Source: Rickettsiales bacterium
GTDB taxonomy: Bacteria; Pseudomonadota; Alphaproteobacteria; Rickettsiales; UBA1997
DNA length: 12,956 bases
Assembly (NCBI GenBank): GCA_947505885.1
Contig: CANNMN010000017.1
Location: 1 to 12,956 of the forward strand
Direction: 5' to 3'
Shown: positions 1-6,454 of the stretch, one piece after another
How the letters are laid out: each line of letters starts with the position of its first letter
Numbering within the stretch: the first letter of the stretch is position 1
The notes under the pieces: generated by a model
Told to the model about the DNA's origin: nothing
Databases searched by the model: none
What the model saw: the letters and a program-made list of their open reading frames with translations, nothing else
Position numbers and translations under genes: made by a program

Positions 1-2
1 CA

Positions 3-299
3 AATGAGCGCGGCGGATATCTTAAGCCAGCCACTGAAATTGAAGACATCTCTGATATTCCAGCGGTTGAAGACAAAAAATTTTCAGCTGCTTTTCAAAA
101 AGAATGTGAGGATTGCGGAATTTATTCTGGTCGCAAAGGCGGTAAATCAGTTGGTTTACGCCTAACATTTATTCCTGACGATGTGGTTGATAAATTTACA
201 AAATTATCGGCAGAAGAATATGCGGCGCTTGCATCGAATTCTGACTTAAATTTGACAAAAAGAAAAACTTTGGCCGTTACTATTAGCGCAGCCAAATGA
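3..299 (+). CDS. 3' end of an unrecognised protein (partial)
   Basis: An open frame enters from the left edge and ends at TGA 297-299, giving 98 C-terminal residues. The codons are those of a real gene, with mixed charged and hydrophobic residues and no low-complexity run. It contains two cysteines four residues apart (ECEDCG), then GRKGGKSVGLRLTF and an acidic/hydrophobic helix-like stretch (DVVDKFTKLSAEEYAAL). The GRK...LRLTF segment faintly recalls the second winged helix of plasmid replication initiators, but this is far too weak to name it. There is no membrane segment. The frame stays open for another 58 codons beyond the TGA (separate entry). It converges on the SNase gene downstream. 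Function is unknown, and the true start lies outside the window. Confidence 0.6.
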   Translation, partial: NERGGYLKPATEIEDISDIPAVEDKKFSAAFQKECEDCGIYSGRKGGKSVGLRLTFIPDDVVDKFTKLSAEEYAALASNSDLNLTKRKTLAVTISAAK

Positions 300-476
300 A
301 GGAAGCCTCAGGCCTTGGCAAGACAAAAACTTCCAAATGCAAATATTTTAGAAAGTGACGCAGCGGCAATTGTTAATTCTGGCGCAAAGTTAGTTGCAAA
401 AAACATCAAGAGTTTTGTGTTTTTCTTCAAGAAAATTTCTTCAAGAAAACGGCTCGGCAAATTTCCGATCAAGTAA
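300..476 (+). other. Open in-frame continuation after the TGA of the partial gene
   Basis: Directly after the TGA the same frame stays open for 58 codons to TAA 474-476. The first ~38 codons (ending near KLVAKNIKSF) have protein-like composition; the remainder is Lys/Phe/Ser rich and runs into the 14-bp repeat and the 3' end of the convergent SNase gene. It may be the relic of a longer ancestral C-terminus cut by a nonsense mutation, or a chance open stretch in AT-rich DNA. A short hairpin (GGAAG 301-305 with CTTCC 330-334) sits at its beginning. I do not call it a gene. Confidence 0.25.
422..448. repeat. Tandem pair of 13-bp palindromes
   Basis: TTTCTTCAAGAAA occurs at 422-434 and again at 436-448, a 14-bp period. 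Each copy is itself a palindrome around a central C (TTTCTT/AAGAAA). The second copy covers the stop codon of the - strand SNase gene (441-443). The site lies where two convergent reading frames meet, so it may act in transcript ending, but there is no clear GC stem plus T-run. Confidence 0.55.
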
Positions 477-1466
477 GATCTGACTTAGATAATCGCCCTT
501 TTCCACGGTTTCTTCGACAGAAAATTTTCCATCTTTGTCGGGCAGAAAAACATCAGCAAGGTAACGTCCGTAAATATCGGTCGCGTGAGTTTTGACGATT
601 AAAAAAGGTAAATCTTGTAAAATTTTTTTCAAAGCACGCGCAGATTTTTTGCCAGCTTCAGAACCAATTTCTGGCGCATCAATTTGCCGTAAACGCAAAA
701 TTTCTTCGTGAAAAATTTTAAAACCCAAATCAAGAACCACGTGAATTGTGTCGCCATCTACAACCCTACGCAAGTAAGCCTTGTAGGCGTTGAGCTTAAT
801 TGCCCTAACCTTTGACTTTTTGACCAAATATTTTTCACCATTTTTAATCGTCTCCACAATTTTTGCTTGCGCGGAAACATTTTCTTCGAGCTCGTGCAAA
901 ATTCCAAAACCGCAGTCGATGCAGGAAAATCCTAGCTCTTCAACCCTTGTTAAATTGTAACAGAAAAGTTTTCCGCGACGGAAATTTAATTTTGAATTCA
1001 GCTTCTTTCTTTTGTTTTTAGGGGTTTCTGGCGATTTAGATTTTTTTAATTTTTTACCTAATTCTTCCGCGTCGAGATTTTCTGACCGCGTTAAATCTTC
1101 TAAATATTTACGCCGATTTTCGTCTTTGACGCCAGCAAGCACGCGGTAATGACTCCAATTTAATTTTTCGTCGTCTGCGGGAAGTTTGGGGTAAGATTTG
1201 TAGAAATTACTCATTTTGTAGAGAACGCTCTGAGAAATGCCCACCTCATTTTCTAGGCGTTCGAAAAGATGTTTTCCGTAACTGCTTTTTTCTAACTGAT
1301 TATTCTCTTTGAGGTGATTCTGCACAGACCTGCCAACCTTCCAAGCCATCTCGATTTTTTTTCTCGTGGCAATTTTTGAAATGCTTTCCGCAGCTTCCTC
1401 GACGTAACTTTTTACTTCGGAAAGTAATTTGTCGTAATTCTTCAGAATTATTTGTGCCGCCTTCAT
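441..1466 (-). CDS. DUF1016-type N-terminus fused to SNase (thermonuclease) domain
   Basis: 341 aa, ATG start, TGA stop, no signal peptide, so probably cytoplasmic. Residues ~10-125 match the helical DUF1016 N-terminal domain (YGKHLFERL at 63-71, then NFYKSYP and LNWSHYRVLAGV). A Lys-rich linker follows (~139-165). Residues ~228-341 are an SNase-type OB-fold nuclease that cleaves phosphodiester bonds with Ca2+. All catalytic positions of staphylococcal nuclease are present: D239 in VVDGDT, R258, D263 and E266 in QIDAPE, R301 in TDIYGRYL. Residues ~168-195 (FCYNLTRV...CIDCGFGILHEL) resemble the beginning of the SNase domain (YLRRV...VLDLGFKIFHEE) but lack its catalytic residues, suggesting a decayed duplicate. 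DUF1016 proteins usually carry a PD-(D/E)XK nuclease and often sit in accessory DNA. A DNA or RNA nuclease role is inferred; the target is unknown. No good ribosome binding site is visible. Confidence 0.85.
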   Translation of the reverse strand: MKAAQIILKNYDKLLSEVKSYVEEAAESISKIATRKKIEMAWKVGRSVQNHLKENNQLEKSSYGKHLFERLENEVGISQSVLYKMSNFYKSYPKLPADDEKLNWSHYRVLAGVKDENRRKYLEDLTRSENLDAEELGKKLKKSKSPETPKNKRKKLNSKLNFRRGKLFCYNLTRVEELGFSCIDCGFGILHELEENVSAQAKIVETIKNGEKYLVKKSKVRAIKLNAYKAYLRRVVDGDTIHVVLDLGFKIFHEEILRLRQIDAPEIGSEAGKKSARALKKILQDLPFLIVKTHATDIYGRYLADVFLPDKDGKFSVEETVEKGDYLSQILLDRKFAEPFS

Positions 1467-1492
1467 GCCTTGATTCTATTGGTTAAAATGAG

Positions 1493-1514
1493 ATTTTGTC
1501 CAGCTGGACAAAAT
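1493..1514. promoter_or_regulatory. Perfect 22-bp palindrome, candidate operator
   Basis: ATTTTGTCCAG (1493-1503) is followed at once by its exact reverse complement CTGGACAAAAT (1504-1514). It extends further if G1492 is bulged (ATGA 1488-1491 with TCAT 1515-1518). It sits 26 bp upstream of the SNase gene's start codon, where a repressor would bind. A gapless palindrome of this size is more typical of a dimeric regulator's operator than of a terminator, and no T-run follows on either strand. The regulator is unknown. Confidence 0.55.
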
Positions 1515-1600
1515 TCATCTTTTTTGGCGATCCTGTAAAATCAAGGCTTCGCTGGGGGTAGCGCGTCAAAAAGAAGTAATTTGGAAAGATTTAGAAAATA

Positions 1601-1634
1601 AAAAAGGGCCTGACCTCGAAAGATCAGACCCTTT
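1601..1634 (-). terminator. Rho-independent terminator of the str operon (after fusA)
   Basis: Read on the - strand, AAAGGGTCTGA (1634-1624), a 10-nt loop and TCAGGCCCTTT (1613-1603) form a stem with one mismatch. It continues into a T-rich tail on the - strand (T-run at 1605-1601 and TATTTTCT beyond). It starts 50 bp after the fusA stop, so it ends the rpsL-rpsG-DUF6492-fusA transcript. Confidence 0.85.
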
Positions 1635-1649
1635 AATTTCAATTTTGCT

Positions 1650-1671
1650 TGGTCTCGACTTAGCCAGACCA
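1650..1671 (-). other. Hairpin between fusA stop and the terminator
   Basis: TGGTCT (1650-1655) pairs with AGACCA (1666-1671) around a 10-nt loop, 12 bp after the fusA stop. It has no T-run of its own. It may protect the 3' end of the mRNA or be a weaker upstream part of the termination region. Confidence 0.4.
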
Positions 1672-1683
1672 GCACGAAATTTG

Positions 1684-3762
1684 TTAAGATTTCTTAGCTT
1701 TGATTTCTTCTGCTACGTGAGCCGGAACCGGTTCGTAACAATCAAATTCCATTGAGTAGCTTGAACGACCTTGTGACAAAGAGCGCAAGCTGTTTACGTA
1801 ACCAAACATTGCAGCAAGCGGAACTTTTGCAGTGATTACTTGCGTAACGTCACGCGCTTCAACATTTTGAATTTGTCCGCGACGAGAGTTGATGTCGCCG
1901 ATTACGTCGCCCATGTATTCTTCAGGAGTAACCACTTCAACTTTCATGATTGGCTCAAGAATGATTGGACCGGCTTTTTCCATTGCTTCGCGGAAGGCAG
2001 AACGAGCAGCAATTTCGAAGGCGAGAACTGATGAATCGACGTCGTGGTAGGCGCCGTCAAGCAAGGCTGTTTTTAATCTTACGACTGGAAAACCAGCTAA
2101 GAATCCGGTGTCTTTCGCAGATTTTAAACCTTTTTCAACGCCAGGGATGAATTCTTTTGGAACGCGCCCACCCACAACTTCACTTTCAAAAACAAAATTG
2201 TCTTTTGAGTCAGCTGGAAGTGGCTCAAAACGAATTTTAACTTTCGCGAATTGACCAGAACCGCCCGATTGTTTTTTGTGAGTGTAATCGATTTCAACTT
2301 TTTTGGTAATAGTTTCGCGGTAAGCAACTTTTGGTTGGCCGATATTTGCTTCAACTTTGAATTCGCGCTTCATGCGGTCTACGATGATTTCCAAATGTAA
2401 CTCACCCATTCCACGAAGAATGGTTTGACCAGATTCTTGATCTGATTCAATGCGAAGAGACGGATCTTCCGAAGCCAAGCGCGACAAGGCCATGCCCATT
2501 TTCTCTTGATCAGCTGTAGATTTTGGCTCAACAGAAACTTCAATTACCGGCTCAGGGAAAATCATTCTTTCAAGAACGATGTCATTGTCGACTTCAACCA
2601 GAGTGTCTCCCGTTGTGGTGTCTTTCAAACCAGCGAGGGCAACGATGTCGCCAGCGTAGGCTTCTTTGATGTCTTCGCGGTTATTTGCGTGCATCAAAAG
2701 AATACGGCCGACGCGTTCTTTTTTATTTTTGGTTGTATTGATTGCGCCCGTTCCGCCAGTCAAAGTGCCGGAGTAAATACGAACGAAAGTCAAAGATCCG
2801 ACAAAAGGATCGGTCATAATTTTGAAAGCCAAGCCAGCAAATTTTTTGTCGCCGCAATTAATGCTGATTACTTCTTCATTTTTTAAATTAATCGCTGGGA
2901 TTGCTTTGATGTCTTGTGGGCTTGGCAGGTAATCTACAACAGCGTCTAACAAGGTTTGAACGCCTTTATTTTTGAAAGCAGTTCCGTTCAAAACCGGCAC
3001 AAAAGCGCCAGCAATTGTCGCTTGACGAATGCAGCGTTTTAGATCCGCTTCAGAGATTTCTGCGCCAGCTAAATAACTTTCCATCAAATCGTCATCTTGC
3101 TCGATTGCAGCTTCGACTAGCTGTTCGCGATATTCTTTGGCTTTAGCAAGAAGATCGGCTGGAATTTCTTCAAGTGAATAATCGGCACCCATTGATTCGT
3201 CCTTCCAAACTACAGCTTTCATTCTGATCAAATCGATCAAGCCGCCGTAATCTTCGGCTTCATTAATTGGCAATTGAACTGGAATTGGACGAGCGCCCAA
3301 ACGAGTTTTCATCATGTCAACGCAGCGGTAAAAATTTGCGCCAGTTCTGTCCATTTTGTTAACAAAGCACATTCTTGGAACTTTGTATTTGTTAGCTTGG
3401 CGCCAAACTGTTTCTGATTGCGGCTCAACACCAGCAACGGCGTCAAATACACAAATTGCACCGTCAAGAACGCGAAGAGAGCGCTCAACTTCAATTGTAA
3501 AATCTACGTGACCTGGTGTGTCAATGATGTTAATGCGGTGCTCTTTCCAGAAGCATGTTGTTGCGGCAGAAGTGATTGTAATTCCGCGCTCTTGTTCTTG
3601 TTCCATCCAATCCATTGTGGCGGCTCCGTCATGCACTTCGCCGATTTTGTGTGATTTACCAGTGTAGAAAAGAATGCGTTCAGTTGTCGTAGTTTTACCG
3701 GCGTCAATGTGCGCCATGATTCCGATGTTGCGGTATTTTTCGATTTCGATTTGACGAGGCAT
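1684..3762 (-). CDS. fusA: Translation elongation factor G
   Basis: 692 aa, the usual length for EF-G. This ribosomal GTPase drives tRNA/mRNA translocation and, with ribosome recycling factor, subunit splitting. The GTPase motifs are intact: AHIDAGKT (17-24), RGITI (59-63), DTPGH (81-85) and NKMD (135-138). The conserved C-terminal EF-G domains follow (e.g. [30 protein letters not shown]). The ATG at 3762 gives the expected [20 protein letters not shown] beginning. The upstream - strand sequence (ATCTCCCCTTATTTT) holds no Shine-Dalgarno motif. It is the last gene of the str operon here: a terminator follows, and tuf, its usual neighbour in many Alphaproteobacteria, is absent. Its upstream neighbour is a DUF6492 gene rather than rpsG, 46 bp away. 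Confidence 0.98.
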   Translation of the reverse strand: MPRQIEIEKYRNIGIMAHIDAGKTTTTERILFYTGKSHKIGEVHDGAATMDWMEQEQERGITITSAATTCFWKEHRINIIDTPGHVDFTIEVERSLRVLDGAICVFDAVAGVEPQSETVWRQANKYKVPRMCFVNKMDRTGANFYRCVDMMKTRLGARPIPVQLPINEAEDYGGLIDLIRMKAVVWKDESMGADYSLEEIPADLLAKAKEYREQLVEAAIEQDDDLMESYLAGAEISEADLKRCIRQATIAGAFVPVLNGTAFKNKGVQTLLDAVVDYLPSPQDIKAIPAINLKNEEVISINCGDKKFAGLAFKIMTDPFVGSLTFVRIYSGTLTGGTGAINTTKNKKERVGRILLMHANNREDIKEAYAGDIVALAGLKDTTTGDTLVEVDNDIVLERMIFPEPVIEVSVEPKSTADQEKMGMALSRLASEDPSLRIESDQESGQTILRGMGELHLEIIVDRMKREFKVEANIGQPKVAYRETITKKVEIDYTHKKQSGGSGQFAKVKIRFEPLPADSKDNFVFESEVVGGRVPKEFIPGVEKGLKSAKDTGFLAGFPVVRLKTALLDGAYHDVDSSVLAFEIAARSAFREAMEKAGPIILEPIMKVEVVTPEEYMGDVIGDINSRRGQIQNVEARDVTQVITAKVPLAAMFGYVNSLRSLSQGRSSYSMEFDCYEPVPAHVAEEIKAKKS

Positions 3763-3808
3763 AAAATAAGGGGAGATCTAGATTAAAAAGGGCGCGGCAA
3801 GCTAGTTT

Positions 3809-4642
3809 TCAGTTCTTAATTGACAAGATTTTACACAAAAAATTTTGGAATTTTGTGCCCAAGCAATTGGTTTTGGTGTCACGAAGGTAAGAGTGGAAAG
3901 AGCAGTAGTGGTATTTGAAACGGAAGCGATATTTGGCGACGTTTGAATCTGCAGTGTTTTTGTAGTTCAGCTTCCTAATGGCCATTTCGTTACGATGGAA
4001 AACTAAAATAAAATTGAAGTAAGTTTGATACTCAGCAACGGAGTGCGAGTAATCAGCATGCTTTAAAAAGATTTTATAAAAGGGCTCTCCACTGCCATCA
4101 TGCTTTTCAACGCGGGTAAATAAATCACGCAAAATTTCACGATTAAAAATCATGTGGTGGCTAATTCCGGAGACTGTTTGGAATTCTTTTGGCAATTTTT
4201 CGACCGCGATTTCTGGTAATAATTTTCTGATATTCGCGGCCACTCTTTGGTCAAAATCTCGACGCTCAATATTTTCATCTTTGCTAATATTGTAAAGCGC
4301 GCGGCCTTGGCGATCAAACATTGTAACACGACGGAAAAAAACCGTGTCGCTGTCTAAAATTAAAATATTTTCGCTAATATTTGGAATGGTGAAGGCGGCA
4401 TAAAACTTGAGCAGCTGCTGAAAATACCAACCGACAACTTCGCCAACGTGGCTTTTTACTAGGTCGTAAGAGAAAGGGAAAAGTGCCTCATCAAACCACT
4501 CGGCTTTATCGGTGTAGCGCTCTTTAGAAATGACAATGATTCTTCTAGAGCCAACAATTTTCTTGCGCGCTGCGTCAATACAAAATTCAAGTATTGGCAA
4601 GTCTTTCGCGTGAGCTGGAATTACAATGTCAAATTCAGTCAC
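3809..4642 (-). CDS. DUF6492-like putative glycosyltransferase inside the str operon
   Basis: 277 aa from the preferred GTG at 4642. The frame is open up to 4765, but the extra 41 residues overlap the 3' end of rpsG and are Lys/Arg rich without protein-like character. The GTG gives the start VTEFDIVIPAHAKD and has GGAG 10 nt upstream. The N-terminal FDIVIPAHAKD strand (residues 4-14), the acidic ILILDSDTVFFRR (DSD at 97-99, the nucleotide-sugar/metal motif of GT-A folds), SGISHHMIF (158-166) and the later EYQTYFNF all fit DUF6492, a family with glycosyltransferase-like features but no settled substrate. There is no signal peptide or clear membrane segment; the C-terminus is basic and aromatic (KYRFRFKYHYC). 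It lies between rpsG (25 bp) and fusA (46 bp) on the same strand and must be read through by str transcription. A surface sugar-transfer role is inferred only. Confidence 0.75.
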   Translation of the reverse strand: MTEFDIVIPAHAKDLPILEFCIDAARKKIVGSRRIIVISKERYTDKAEWFDEALFPFSYDLVKSHVGEVVGWYFQQLLKFYAAFTIPNISENILILDSDTVFFRRVTMFDRQGRALYNISKDENIERRDFDQRVAANIRKLLPEIAVEKLPKEFQTVSGISHHMIFNREILRDLFTRVEKHDGSGEPFYKIFLKHADYSHSVAEYQTYFNFILVFHRNEMAIRKLNYKNTADSNVAKYRFRFKYHYCSFHSYLRDTKTNCLGTKFQNFLCKILSIKN

Positions 4643-4667
4643 TGGCCGAAAGCTCCGCTTTAAAAAA

Positions 4668-5135
4668 CTACCAGCGATAATGTGCAAAAGCCTTGTTGGC
4701 TTCGGCCATTTTGAAAACTTCTTCTTTCTTCTTTGCTGCCCAACCTTTGTTCTCGAGAGACTCAAGAATTACGTTAACAACTTTGGTTGTAAGATCTTTG
4801 CCTTTGATATTTTCAATACCGAACTTCAGCCATTTTAAAGCAAGAGCTGAACCGCGGCGAGGAGAAACCTCAACTGGGATTTGGTAAGTTGCACCACCAA
4901 TACGACGAGATCTAACTTCAACTTTTGGAATCACGTTTTCCAAAGCTTCTTTGAAAATTACGACAGGAGGTTTTTTTAGTTTTTGCTCCAATTGATCGAA
5001 AGCTGCGTAAACAGATTTTTCAACAACAGATTTTTTGCCGTCATCCATCAAGCGGTTAACAAACCTAGAAACGATTACTTCACCATATTTAGCGTCAGGG
5101 AAAATTTTTCTGACTTTTGCTGCTCTTCTACGCAT
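4668..5135 (-). CDS. rpsG: 30S ribosomal protein S7
   Basis: 155 aa, normal length. S7 binds the 3' major domain of 16S rRNA, nucleates assembly of the small-subunit head and lines the mRNA exit/E site. Recognisable blocks are MRRRAAKVRKIFPDAKYGEVIVSRFVNRLMDDGKK at the start, the IGGATYQIPVEVSPRRGSALA hairpin region, and the end MAEANKAFAHYRW. It lies 21 bp downstream of rpsL in the classical order. No Shine-Dalgarno motif precedes its ATG (AAATTTCTTAAAAA). In many bacteria S7 represses translation of its own operon; no matching leader structure was identified here. Confidence 0.98.
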   Translation of the reverse strand: MRRRAAKVRKIFPDAKYGEVIVSRFVNRLMDDGKKSVVEKSVYAAFDQLEQKLKKPPVVIFKEALENVIPKVEVRSRRIGGATYQIPVEVSPRRGSALALKWLKFGIENIKGKDLTTKVVNVILESLENKGWAAKKKEEVFKMAEANKAFAHYRW

Positions 5136-5156
5136 TTTTTAAGAAATTTATTGTTA

Positions 5157-5528
5157 CTACTTAGGTTTTTGAGCGCCGTACTTAGAACGGGCTTGCTTAC
5201 GATTTTTTACGCCTTGGGTATCAAGAGATCCACGAATAATGTGGTAACGAACACCTGGCAAATCTTTTACACGACCACCACGAATCGCCACAACTGAGTG
5301 CTCTTGTAGATTGTGACCTTCGCCTGGAATGTAGGCGATAACTTCAAATCCATTAGTTAATTTAACCCGAGCAACCTTACGTAAAGCCGAGTTCGGTTTT
5401 TTTGGAGTTGTTGTGTAAACACGGGTGCAAACGCCTCTTTTTTGTGGGCAACCCTTCATCGCTGGAACTTTATTTTTCGCGGTCTGTTTGACTCTTGGCT
5501 TTCTGATTAGCTGATTAACTGTCGGCAT
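5157..5528 (-). CDS. rpsL: 30S ribosomal protein S12
   Basis: 123 aa, normal length. S12 sits at the decoding centre and controls tRNA selection accuracy. The universally conserved [13 protein letters not shown] (39-51) and [18 protein letters not shown] (83-100) are intact. The two lysines that change in streptomycin-resistant mutants (PKKPNS and RVKDLP) are wild type. D89 in KDLPG is the position methylthiolated by RimO in bacteria that have it. It is first gene of the str operon, behind a candidate promoter at 5571-5598. No Shine-Dalgarno motif precedes the ATG (ACAAAACAACAAATTC). Confidence 0.98.
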   Translation of the reverse strand: MPTVNQLIRKPRVKQTAKNKVPAMKGCPQKRGVCTRVYTTTPKKPNSALRKVARVKLTNGFEVIAYIPGEGHNLQEHSVVAIRGGRVKDLPGVRYHIIRGSLDTQGVKNRKQARSKYGAQKPK

Positions 5529-5570
5529 GAATTTGTTGTTTTGTAGAAATTTTAAAAAATGGGGGCGCGC

Positions 5571-5598
5571 CTTTTAGGAAAGACTAATTCTTAGTCAA
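5571..5598 (-). promoter_or_regulatory. Candidate sigma70 promoter of rpsL operon with GC-rich discriminator
   Basis: On the - strand TTGACT (5598-5593) is followed after 16 nt by TAAAAG (5576-5571), then a very GC-rich GCGCGCCCCC before an AT-rich leader of about 40 nt to rpsL. The -35 is close to consensus, the -10 is weak (4 of 6). A GC-rich discriminator next to the start site is typical of stringently controlled ribosomal promoters. The spacer contains an inverted repeat (GACTAA 5582-5587, TTAGTC 5591-5596) that overlaps the -35. Confidence 0.5.
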
Positions 5599-5622
5599 CT
5601 AGGAAAATAATGAGATGAAACG

Positions 5623-5701
5623 TCATCCCTGATGTGAAGCACCGAGGATCTCGTGAGAAAAACTTCCGAGATCCTCAAAATGCTGATCATTTCAGGGATG
5701 A
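5623..5701. repeat. Long nested palindromic intergenic element
   Basis: Three nested stems share one axis. The outer arms are TCATCCCTGA (5623-5632) with TCAGGGATGA (5692-5701); the middle arms AGCA (5638-5641) with TGCT (5681-5684); the inner arms GAGGATCTCG (5644-5653) with CGAGATCCTC (5667-5676). Both long stems are 10/10 matches. It fills the gap between the convergently oriented end of prx (stop at 5713) and the upstream side of rpsL. It may act as prx terminator, but no strong T-run follows; it looks like a REP/MITE-like dispersed element. Confidence 0.8.
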
Positions 5702-5712
5702 TGAATAAGAAA

Positions 5713-6315
5713 TTACAAACTCTTCGCATTATTTGCCAAGTAATCAGCGACGCCTTTTGAGTCAGCTTTCATTCCTTGCTTACCTTTGTTCCAACCGGCC
5801 GGACAAACTTCGCCATGCTCTTGGAAAAATTTAAGTGAATCAACCATGCGAATCGCTTCGTCGATGTTGCGGCCAAGTGGAAGATCATTCACAACTTGGT
5901 GACGAACAACGCCTTCTTGATCAATCAAAAAAGTTCCACGAAGAGCAACTGCTTCGCCCATCAAAACGTCGTAATCACGAGCGATTGATTTAGTTAAATC
6001 AGAAACCAGGGGATATTGAACTTGGCCAATTCCACCTTTATTAACTTCGGTATTTTTCCAAGCTAAGTGAGAAAATTTTGAGTCAACAGAAACGCCAATT
6101 ACTTCTGCTCCGCGGTCTTTGAATTCTTTCAAGCGATTGTCAAAAGCGATGATTTCGGAAGGGCAAACAAAAGTAAAATCAAGTGGGTAGAAAAATAAAA
6201 CACCAATCTTGCCTTTGAGGAAAGAATGAAGGTTAAACTTATCGTTGATTTCATTATTTGGCATTACTGCTGAGGCAGTGAAATCTGGGGCCTTTTTTCC
6301 AACTAGGACTGACAT
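5713..6315 (-). CDS. Typical 2-Cys peroxiredoxin (AhpC/Prx1 type)
   Basis: 200 aa. It reduces H2O2, organic peroxides and peroxynitrite with a thiol donor such as thioredoxin or AhpF, in the cytoplasm. The peroxidatic Cys51 lies in FTFVCPSE, and the resolving Cys171 in EVCPAGW, as in obligate-dimer typical 2-Cys enzymes. The catalytic arginine is in LRGTF (R126). GGIG (94-97) and a C-terminal DYL (191-193) resemble the GGLG/YF motifs that make Prx enzymes prone to over-oxidation. It is divergent from nrdB with 139 bp between starts; its 3' side abuts the nested palindrome. No Shine-Dalgarno motif precedes the ATG (ATCATAATATTC). Confidence 0.95.
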   Translation of the reverse strand: MSVLVGKKAPDFTASAVMPNNEINDKFNLHSFLKGKIGVLFFYPLDFTFVCPSEIIAFDNRLKEFKDRGAEVIGVSVDSKFSHLAWKNTEVNKGGIGQVQYPLVSDLTKSIARDYDVLMGEAVALRGTFLIDQEGVVRHQVVNDLPLGRNIDEAIRMVDSLKFFQEHGEVCPAGWNKGKQGMKADSKGVADYLANNAKSL

Positions 6316-6341
6316 GAATATTATGATTTAAGATTTTTGAG

Positions 6342-6391
6342 AACCTGAGTAATTTACTCGGTTATTAACCTAAAAACCAAATTTCTGGTTT
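6342..6391. promoter_or_regulatory. Cluster of inverted repeats in the prx-nrdB divergent control region
   Basis: Three overlapping or adjacent inverted repeats lie between two divergent starts: AACC-(T)-GAGTAA with TTACTCGGTT (6342-6363, one bulge), GGTTATTAACC (6360-6370), and AAACCA with TGGTTT (6374-6379, 6386-6391). They are suited to dimeric regulators or cruciforms. No convincing NrdR box or OxyR site was recognised, and no strong -35/-10 pair stands out on either strand. Confidence 0.45.
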
Positions 6392-6454
6392 GCAATTGCT
6401 GACACTAATTTTAGTTTCCCATTCCTAATCCCTTAAATCTGATTTTTAAAAATC

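Noticed and set aside
297..299. TGA read as tryptophan (altered code) because the frame continues
   Set aside because: Other genes here end with TGA (SNase gene, DUF6492 gene, VOC gene) and use TGG for Trp, so reassignment is not supported.
1840..3654. Several open frames of 60-126 codons on the opposite strand or other frames within fusA
   Set aside because: They overlap an intact, strongly conserved EF-G gene, and their products have no family-like features; they are shadows of its codon bias.
4643..4765. Longer start for the DUF6492 gene at 4765
   Set aside because: The extra 41 residues lie mostly inside the end of rpsG, are Lys/Arg rich and precede the family's first strand; the GTG at 4642 has a ribosome binding site.
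6316..6454. Riboswitch or NrdR box upstream of nrdB
   Set aside because: No known riboswitch core was recognised and the inverted repeats do not fit the NrdR box pattern.
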